Shown piece by piece: positions 5,504-10,405 of a stretch of 10,405 nucleotides of DNA; position 1 is the first letter of the stretch, and every line of letters begins with the position of its first letter. The position numbers and the translations under genes are program-made. The DNA comes from Spirochaetales bacterium (GTDB taxonomy: Bacteria > Spirochaetota > Spirochaetia > Sphaerochaetales > Sphaerochaetaceae): assembly GCA_022784805.1 (NCBI GenBank), contig JALFYG010000145.1, forward strand, positions 1 to 10,405, in the 5' to 3' direction. The notes under the pieces were generated by a model, which saw only the letters and a list, made by a program, of their open reading frames with translations, made no database searches and had not been told where the DNA came from.

Positions 5504-7036
5504 ATGGGATTACCGACTAATATAAAAACTTTACTTTCAGGCAATGTCGTTGAATGGGCAAGAATAGAGTTTGAAGAAACATGGGATGCGGAAGCTTCTT
5601 TGAAAACAATTTGTGCCTTTGCCAACGATATAGATAACTGGGGTGGAGGATATCTTGTCATTGGAGTTGAAGACAAAAACGGTAAACCTACAAATCTAAA
5701 AGGTGTTCCTGCTGAAAAGATAGATTCTTACCTGAAGGATCTTCTTAACAAATGTAAACTTATACAGCCTGAATATATGCCGATTACAGAAGTAGTCGAT
5801 TATATGAATAAAAAGTTTATCATTATATGGGCTCCAGGCGGTATTATTCGTCCTTACTCTTCACCAAAAACAATGGCAAAAGGAGATAAAGAAAGAGTAT
5901 ATTGGATTCGTAAAATGGCAAGCACTATTGCTCCTACAGAAGAGGAAAAACGTGATTTGTATAGTCTTGCCAACAATGTACCATTTGACGATAGGATCAA
6001 TCATGAAGCAGATATTACTGATCTCAACATTACTTTGATTCAAAGCTATTTGAAGGAAGTTGATAGCTCTCTTTATGAGGAATCCAAGACTATGAACTTC
6101 TTGGATCTTTGTAAAAGCATGAATATCGTAAATACTCTTCCTGAATATATAAAACCAAAGAATGTTGGACTTATGTTTTTCTGTTTAGAGCCAGAAAGGT
6201 TCTTTCCTTATGCACAAATAGATGTCGTACAATTTCCTGATGGACTTGGAGGAGATACTATTATTGAAAAAATCTTCAAGGGGCCATTACAACAGCAACT
6301 TCGTGAAGCACTGTTGTATATCAGCAACACAATCATTCAGGAACGCATTCATAAGTTGCCTGATACAGCTGAGGCTGAAAGATTTTTCAACTATCCCTAT
6401 GAAGCAATAAAAGAAGCTCTTGCTAATGCTGTTTATCATAAAGGATATAATGAACGAGAGCCAATTGAAGTTCGTGTACTTCCTGACAGAATTGAAATAG
6501 TAAGTCATCCAGGTGCAGATCGTTCCATTACTATTGATGGTTTAAAGAACTATCGTGTTTTCAATCGTCGTTATCGCAATAGACGAATTGGAGAATTTTT
6601 GAAAGAACTACATTTAACAGAAGGACGTAATACTGGATTTGGAAAAATCCTACGTGCTCTAGAGAATAATGGTTCTCCTAAACCTCTTTTTGAGACAGAT
6701 GAAGAAAGAACTTCATTTGCTGCAACCATATTTATTCATCCTGGATTTGAAAAAAGCATTTCAGTAGATGCTGGACAGTCTATCAGCTCAGGTATCCAAA
6801 CTACTGACCAAACTAACCAAACTACTGACCAAACTTATATCAAAACGGAAAAAGAAACTATTGAAGAACAAATCATTCTTCTCATTAAAGAGAATCCAAA
6901 GTTGACACAAACACAAATTGCTAATAAGTTAAATCTGCCAAATAGTACTATAAAATACTATGTTAGTAAGATGAGTAAATCTAAGATAATAAAAAGAGAA
7001 GGAACATCACACAAAGGAGAATGGATCGTCCTCTAA
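5504..7036 (+). CDS. AlbA_2/Schlafen-like domain, GHKL ATPase-like and winged-helix protein (COG2865-type regulator)
   Basis: The protein has 510 residues. An AlbA_2 (Schlafen AAA_4-like) domain lies at about 16-145, with EFEETWDAEASLKTICAFAN and the GGGYLVIGVED strand (47-57). A GHKL/RecG-C-terminus-like ATP-binding region lies at about 295-415: YEAIKEALANAVYHKGY is the N-box (E304, N308, H312), RIEIVSHPGA an ATP-lid-type strand, and EGRNTGFGKI the second glycine motif. A linker with the tandem repeat TTDQTNQ/TTDQTYI (433-446) leads to a winged helix at about 453-510. Such proteins are often labelled RecG-like helicases but lack helicase motifs; they are thought to be transcriptional regulators. 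The ATG at 5504 is chosen because AGAAGGA lies six bases upstream; a TTG at 5438 has no ribosome site. The gene stands alone between two metabolic units, and inverted repeats upstream hint at autoregulation. What it senses is unknown. Confidence 0.83.
   Translation: MGLPTNIKTLLSGNVVEWARIEFEETWDAEASLKTICAFANDIDNWGGGYLVIGVEDKNGKPTNLKGVPAEKIDSYLKDLLNKCKLIQPEYMPITEVVDYMNKKFIIIWAPGGIIRPYSSPKTMAKGDKERVYWIRKMASTIAPTEEEKRDLYSLANNVPFDDRINHEADITDLNITLIQSYLKEVDSSLYEESKTMNFLDLCKSMNIVNTLPEYIKPKNVGLMFFCLEPERFFPYAQIDVVQFPDGLGGDTIIEKIFKGPLQQQLREALLYISNTIIQERIHKLPDTAEAERFFNYPYEAIKEALANAVYHKGYNEREPIEVRVLPDRIEIVSHPGADRSITIDGLKNYRVFNRRYRNRRIGEFLKELHLTEGRNTGFGKILRALENNGSPKPLFETDEERTSFAATIFIHPGFEKSISVDAGQSISSGIQTTDQTNQTTDQTYIKTEKETIEEQIILLIKENPKLTQTQIANKLNLPNSTIKYYVSKMSKSKIIKREGTSHKGEWIVL
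6796..6837 (+). repeat. In-frame 21-bp tandem repeat (two copies) inside the regulator gene
   Basis: Copies at 6796-6816 and 6817-6837 agree at 20 of 21 bases. Each encodes seven residues (TTDQTNQ and TTDQTYI, up to codon phase) in the linker before the winged helix. A shorter core, ACCAAACT, recurs inside each copy. A change in copy number would lengthen or shorten the linker without shifting the frame. Confidence 0.85.
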
Positions 7037-7169
7037 AATTATTTCATTTTTGAGATGAATAGACACTAATATTTTACTTGTTTATCTTTTACACTAGATA
7101 TACAATATGTAAAGTAAATGATTCCTCATTTGCTTACTCTTCAAATAGTCCCCCCTATTGCGAAGAACC

Positions 7170-7191
7170 GGGCCAGACGAAAGTCGGGCCC
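7170..7191. other. GC-rich hairpin with GAAA tetraloop between convergent genes
   Basis: GGGCC (7170-7174) pairs with GGCCC (7187-7191); after one A-G mismatch, GAC pairs with GTC around a GAAA loop, a GNRA tetraloop on the plus-strand RNA. It lies in an AT-rich gap between the stop codons of the plus-strand regulator and the minus-strand yhbY. No U run follows on either strand, so it is not a standard terminator. Confidence 0.6.
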
Positions 7192-7233
7192 ATTTATGTC
7201 AGAGTCTGTTTTCATTTCTATTTTTATAAAACA

Positions 7234-7256
7234 TCCTCTCCGACAAGCAGAGAGGA
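7234..7256 (-). terminator. Probable terminator downstream of yhbY
   Basis: TCCTCTC (7234-7240) and GAGAGGA (7250-7256) form a perfect 7-bp stem with a 9-base loop. On the minus strand it is followed by TGTTTTATAAAAAT, a moderately U-rich tail, 40 bases after the yhbY stop codon. Confidence 0.5.
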
Positions 7257-7296
7257 CAATGATAAAATCATTAAGAATGTGAATTACAATAAAAGG

Positions 7297-7590
7297 TTAG
7301 ATTCTATATATTCTATCTTCACTCTTTGGATCCTGGCGGAAGAATACTGATGTAAAACCAGTTATTGCAACTAGAGTAGAACCTGTAGCGTCTTCAAGCT
7401 TACGAGATATCTCATCAACTTCACTCTTCTTATTCGAAAACCTTACCTTAACAAGTTCATGTGCGGTAAGCGCTGCATCTAAGGAAGCTGTAACACCTTC
7501 TGTGAAACCTTCCTTTCCAACATAAACGACAGGGTTCAACTGCTGAGCCTGAGACCGCAGAAAAGCCCTCTGATAACTCTTTAATTCCAT
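7297..7590 (-). CDS. yhbY: YhbY family RNA-binding protein (CRM domain), ribosome assembly
   Basis: The 97 residues make up essentially one CRM domain, the normal length for YhbY. Visible features are a basic N-terminus (ELKSYQRAFLRSQAQ), a VVYVGKEGFTEGV segment containing the GKEG loop (25-28, the GxxG RNA-contact motif), AHELVKVRFSN, and the C-terminal strand LVAITGFTSVFFRQ. Family members bind pre-50S ribosomal particles and help large-subunit assembly in the cytoplasm. AAAGG lies 12 bases before the ATG, and a TAATAT box (reverse complement of 7615-7620) may be its -10. The gene follows the terminator of the upstream acyl-CoA synthetase, so it probably has its own promoter rather than being the second gene of an operon. 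Family assignment is firm; the role is inferred from homologues. Confidence 0.92.
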   Translation of the reverse strand: MELKSYQRAFLRSQAQQLNPVVYVGKEGFTEGVTASLDAALTAHELVKVRFSNKKSEVDEISRKLEDATGSTLVAITGFTSVFFRQDPKSEDRIYRI

Positions 7591-7620
7591 AACTCTATGT
7601 TACCTTTAATTTCTATATTA

Positions 7621-7651
7621 GGCAAACAAAAATGGGGAGACGAATCTCCCC
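7621..7651 (-). terminator. Rho-independent terminator of the first acyl-CoA synthetase gene
   Basis: On the minus strand GGGGAGA and TCTCCCC form a perfect 7-bp stem closed by a TTCG loop, the extra-stable UUCG class, followed by ATTTTTGTTT. It starts 20 bases after the synthetase stop codon and lies before yhbY. Confidence 0.9.
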
Positions 7652-7670
7652 GTCCAAACATATGACACAA

Positions 7671-9386
7671 TTAGTCTAAGCTATACTCTTTTGCTACGAC
7701 AAATCTCTTAATCTTCTTAGTACTTGTCATCTCAAGAGGATTCTTGGCAACTGTAACCATAGTAATCTTCTTATAAGCCTGAAGATCTTTGTTTACTTCA
7801 GCGATGATTCCTTCCATCTTCTTCTGGATTTCCTCTTCACTGAGAGTCTCTCTGACATTCTTTGATGGATAAATGACAGCTCTGATGCCTTCAGCCTTCA
7901 ATGCCTTGTCCTTTATATATCCAATGATACAGATCTGCTCGATATCATCATAGAGCTGGAACTTGTCTTCAATCTCTTCAGGGAACACGTTCTTTCCGCC
8001 ATCTGTTACGATGATAGACTTAGCTCTTCCTGTAAGATACAAGTAGCCTTCACTATCCAAGTGACCAACGTCTCCAGTGTTGAGCCATCCATCCTCTGTC
8101 AGGATTTCATCTGTTGCTTCCTGGTTCTTATAGTAGCCCTTCATGACCTGAGGTCCCTTGATATAGATGACACCATTACCATCACTATCTGGATCAACGA
8201 TCTTAGCTTCTGTCATGGCAACATTCTTACCTACACTCTCTACCTTGAAAGCATAAATAGGATTGAGGTGAGTGATAGGGCTTGTTTCTGTGAGGCCATA
8301 TCCCTGGACAAAGTCCATTCCAAGCTCATTGAAGCCTTTGAATGTTGAAGAAGGAAGTGGTCCACCACCACAGATACAGATTCTGCAGTTTTCGAGAGAA
8401 AGATTCTTCAACAAGAATCCGAACATCTTCTTTCCAACCTTGATACCAAAAGCCTTCTTCAGGAATCCACTAATTCCCATCAAGCCCCTGATAAGTCCAT
8501 AGACAACTACACCCTTCTTTCTAACTCCAGCAAGAAGACCTGCATAAAGCTTATTGAAGATCATAGGAACACCAAGGAACATAGTGACCTTAGCTTCCTT
8601 CAGCTCCTTGAGCATCTGTGAAACAACCAGCTTCTTTCCAAAGACAACAGAAGCACCACTTCCAAATCCTTCCATGAATACAGCAAGCATTGTGTAAGCA
8701 TGGTGAACAGGAAGAATGGCATAGAATACGTCTGACGGGTAGATATTCATGTTTGCCTGAGCAATGAAGATATCTGAAACGAGGTTCTTGTTTGTGAGCA
8801 TGACACCCTTTGGAGTTCCTGTTGTTCCACTTGTAAAGAGTATGGCTGCAACATCGTCTTCAGTCATCTTGAAGCCTTCCTTATAAGGAGCGGAAAGAGT
8901 CATGACTGATGGATACTCACCCTTCTCTTCCAGGGAAGCATAACCAATCATAGGAAGGGATGAAGCGACCTTCTTCATTCTGTCGTTATCACAGATAAGA
9001 ACGACGCTGTCACTGAAGAGAGCAAGTTTAATGAAATCTTCATCATGGAGAGAAGAATCCAATGGGACAACTGTGCATCCAGCATACTGGACAGCAATAT
9101 AAGAAACAGCCCAAGCTACGCTGTTCTTGCCGCTTACAATGATTTTGTCACCCTTCTTTACTCCAAGAGACAGAAGCCAGGAAGAGACTTCGATTACTTT
9201 CTTCTCAGCTTCTTTATATGTGAGACAGATTTCTTTTGGAGAGTATTCCTTCCAACATTCATTGTCTCCATATCTCATTGTATTTATATGAAAGAGTTCC
9301 TTGATTGTAGGCCACTCACCAGTGAACTCTTTTCCTCTAAAACTATCAAATTGATTCCAAGGTGTTAAATTATCTTTTGTTTTCAT
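7671..9386 (-). CDS. AMP-forming long-chain acyl-CoA synthetase (fatty acid--CoA ligase)
   Basis: The 571-residue adenylate-forming enzyme activates a carboxylic acid, most likely a medium- or long-chain fatty acid, through an acyl-AMP to acyl-CoA. Motifs in order: LFTSGTTGTPKGVML (183-197, the P-loop-like A3 motif), GYGLTETSP (362-370, A5), GWLNTGDVG (433-441, with D439 binding AMP ribose), LTGRAKSIIVTDGGKNVFPE (451-470, A8 hinge) and TSTKKIKRF (554-562, catalytic Lys probably K558). No transmembrane segment or signal peptide is obvious. Overall it resembles the FadD/FAA1-like group (COG1022). The start is firm: AAAGGAG sits six bases before the ATG. It has its own terminator, so it is monocistronic. 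A second, very similar synthetase lies directly upstream. An oddity is that the usual VGxPxPGxE segment after A5 reads VGKNVAMTE here (386-394). Chain-length preference cannot be read from sequence. Confidence 0.93.
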   Translation of the reverse strand: MKTKDNLTPWNQFDSFRGKEFTGEWPTIKELFHINTMRYGDNECWKEYSPKEICLTYKEAEKKVIEVSSWLLSLGVKKGDKIIVSGKNSVAWAVSYIAVQYAGCTVVPLDSSLHDEDFIKLALFSDSVVLICDNDRMKKVASSLPMIGYASLEEKGEYPSVMTLSAPYKEGFKMTEDDVAAILFTSGTTGTPKGVMLTNKNLVSDIFIAQANMNIYPSDVFYAILPVHHAYTMLAVFMEGFGSGASVVFGKKLVVSQMLKELKEAKVTMFLGVPMIFNKLYAGLLAGVRKKGVVVYGLIRGLMGISGFLKKAFGIKVGKKMFGFLLKNLSLENCRICICGGGPLPSSTFKGFNELGMDFVQGYGLTETSPITHLNPIYAFKVESVGKNVAMTEAKIVDPDSDGNGVIYIKGPQVMKGYYKNQEATDEILTEDGWLNTGDVGHLDSEGYLYLTGRAKSIIVTDGGKNVFPEEIEDKFQLYDDIEQICIIGYIKDKALKAEGIRAVIYPSKNVRETLSEEEIQKKMEGIIAEVNKDLQAYKKITMVTVAKNPLEMTSTKKIKRFVVAKEYSLD

Positions 9387-9434
9387 TTAATACTCCTTTA
9401 TTTTACATTTTGATCAAATTCTGTAAAAAAATAA

Positions 9435-9463
9435 ATATTAAACTTTACTTAAGGCCATGGTAA
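9435..9463 (-). promoter_or_regulatory. Possible promoter of the first acyl-CoA synthetase gene
   Basis: On the minus strand TTACCA (9458-9463) and TAATAT (9435-9440) are separated by 17 bases, a normal -35/-10 layout. Transcription would start near 9428, about 40 bases before the ATG, with the ribosome site AAAGGAG (9393-9399) inside the leader. The call is from pattern alone. Confidence 0.4.
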
Positions 9464-9511
9464 TTTGGCTCCAAGGGTATGGATAAGAATAACTAAAAGC
9501 CTAGTAGAAAC

Positions 9512-9537
9512 AAAAAATGGGCACCCTAGGGCGCCCA
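9512..9537 (-). terminator. Rho-independent terminator of the second acyl-CoA synthetase gene
   Basis: On the minus strand TGGGCGCC and GGTGCCCA pair (one G-U) around a CTAG loop, then TTTTTT follows. It starts 24 bases after the stop codon and separates the two synthetase genes into independent units. Confidence 0.9.
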
Positions 9538-9561
9538 AACGCATAAATCTAAGCCTTAGTG

Positions 9562-10405
9562 TCAGTCTTCTTTGTACTTTCTTACGACTTCGAATCTCTT
9601 AACCTTCTTGGTACTTGTCATAGGAAGTGGCTCATCAACAACTGTGACCATTGTGATCTTCTTATAGGACTGAAGGTCTTTGTTGACTTCTTCGACAATC
9701 TCTTCCATGTGCTTTGAAGCTTCTTCAAGAGAGTGATCCTTAAGATAAGCCTCTGTTGGATAGATGACCATTCTGATTCCTTCACTCTTCAATTCCTTAT
9801 TGATGATGTAAGGGATGATACAGCACTGCTCAATCTCATTAAAGAGCTGGAACTTGTCTTCAATCTCTTCAGGGAAGACATTCTTACCGCCTTCTGTGAC
9901 GATGATGGACTTTGCTCTACCAGTGAGATACAAGAAACCATGTTCTCCAATGTGTCCAACGTCTCCAGTATTAAGCCAACCATCAGCTGAGAGGACCTCG
10001 TCTGTAGCTTCAGGGTTCTTGTAGTATCCCTTCATGACCTGTGGTCCACGAACATAGATGATACCGTTTCCGTCTTCATCTGGATCAACAATCTTTTCCT
10101 CAACACCTGGAATTGGGATACCAACTGATTCCTCAATGTATACCTCAATTGGGTTGATATTGATGATAGGGCTTGTTTCTGTGAGACCATATCCCTGGAC
10201 AAAGTCAATTCCAAGCTGGTTGAACTGCTTGAATGTGGAAGATGGAAGTGGGCCACCGCCACAGATACAGAGACGCATGTTTTCAAGGCTTATCTTAGAA
10301 AGAAGCATATTTCCGAAGATCTTCTTTCCGATGTTTACATGGAATACCTTCTTTACGAAACCTGAGAAGCCCATCAAGAAGTGAATGAGACCTTCCTTGA
10401 ATGCA
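9562..10405 (-). CDS. Second AMP-forming acyl-CoA synthetase (C-terminal half; runs off the window)
   Basis: The frame stays open to the right edge, so the N-terminal half, including the A3 P-loop, lies outside; about 280 C-terminal residues are visible. They contain CICGGGPLPSSTFK, GYGLTETSP (A5), GWLNTGDVG (A7), LTGRAKSIIVTEGGKNVFPE (A8) and TSTKKVKRF with the catalytic Lys. The protein closely follows the first synthetase, with long identical stretches, so the two are tandem paralogues. Unlike its neighbour it keeps the canonical VGIPIPGVEEKIVD segment after A5. Internal TTG and ATG codons near 10372-10377 are not starts, since the residues before them (AFKEGLIHF) align with the first synthetase (VVVYGLIRG). 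It ends in its own terminator. The reaction is presumably the same acyl-CoA formation; the two copies may differ in substrate or expression. Confidence 0.92.
   Translation of the reverse strand, partial: AFKEGLIHFLMGFSGFVKKVFHVNIGKKIFGNMLLSKISLENMRLCICGGGPLPSSTFKQFNQLGIDFVQGYGLTETSPIININPIEVYIEESVGIPIPGVEEKIVDPDEDGNGIIYVRGPQVMKGYYKNPEATDEVLSADGWLNTGDVGHIGEHGFLYLTGRAKSIIVTEGGKNVFPEEIEDKFQLFNEIEQCCIIPYIINKELKSEGIRMVIYPTEAYLKDHSLEEASKHMEEIVEEVNKDLQSYKKITMVTVVDEPLPMTSTKKVKRFEVVRKYKED

Noticed and set aside
6796..6837. CRISPR or regulatory iterons
   Set aside because: The two copies are directly adjacent without spacers, lie inside a coding region and keep its reading frame.
5504..7036. ATP-dependent DNA helicase RecG
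   Set aside because: Only the C-terminal region label is shared in databases; no helicase motifs (Walker A, DEAH box) are present.
7078..7350. Small plus-strand reading frame of about 90 codons in the convergent gap
   Set aside because: It has no ribosome site, reads through the two hairpins and into the 3' end of yhbY on the opposite strand, and its protein resembles nothing.
10372..10377. Start codon of the second acyl-CoA synthetase
   Set aside because: The frame is open upstream to the window edge and the upstream residues align with the middle of the first synthetase, so the true start is outside.

Overview
The window looks like chromosome of a low-G+C, probably fermentative, anaerobic bacterium. 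The pointers are a long-form pyrophosphate-dependent phosphofructokinase, YhbY and YqxD family proteins, strong AAAGGAG-type ribosome binding sites and Rho-independent terminators. A spirochaete (Treponema-like) or a low-G+C Firmicutes relative would fit; the sequence alone does not settle which.

Layout. Bases 1-1809 are one complete IS66-family insertion sequence of the single-gene (ISBst12-like) kind. It has perfect 16-bp terminal inverted repeats, starts exactly at base 1 and is visibly richer in G+C than its surroundings. Then come a small minus-strand regulator with a LuxR/GerE helix-turn-helix and a degenerate receiver-like N-terminus (1857-2393); a very AT-rich, strand-skewed intergenic region with a bidirectional terminator (2394-2854); a minus-strand YqxD/YaiI (DUF188) protein (2855-3406); and the divergent, plus-strand pyrophosphate-fructose-6-phosphate phosphotransferase with its own terminator (3543-5249). 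Next is a plus-strand AlbA_2/Schlafen-like, GHKL-like, winged-helix putative regulator (5504-7036), whose upstream region carries an extended -10 promoter and inverted repeats that look like operators. The last part is all minus strand: yhbY (7297-7590), a complete AMP-forming acyl-CoA synthetase (7671-9386) and a second, closely related acyl-CoA synthetase that runs off the right edge (9562 to beyond 10405).

How the genes work together. Most are single transcription units. The phosphofructokinase, both acyl-CoA synthetases and probably yqxD are each followed by a recognisable terminator, so there is no long operon. Metabolically the window holds a PPi-linked glycolytic step and activation of fatty acids to acyl-CoA by a duplicated enzyme. 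Two unrelated putative regulators lie among them, and only the AlbA_2-type one shows sequence hints of autoregulation. I found no CRISPR array, tRNA, rRNA or recognisable defence island. Nothing here is clearly a new multi-gene system. The best second-look items are the operator architecture and in-frame linker repeat of the AlbA_2-type regulator, the degenerate response-regulator-like protein, the diverging synthetase pair and an orphan GC-rich GNRA hairpin.
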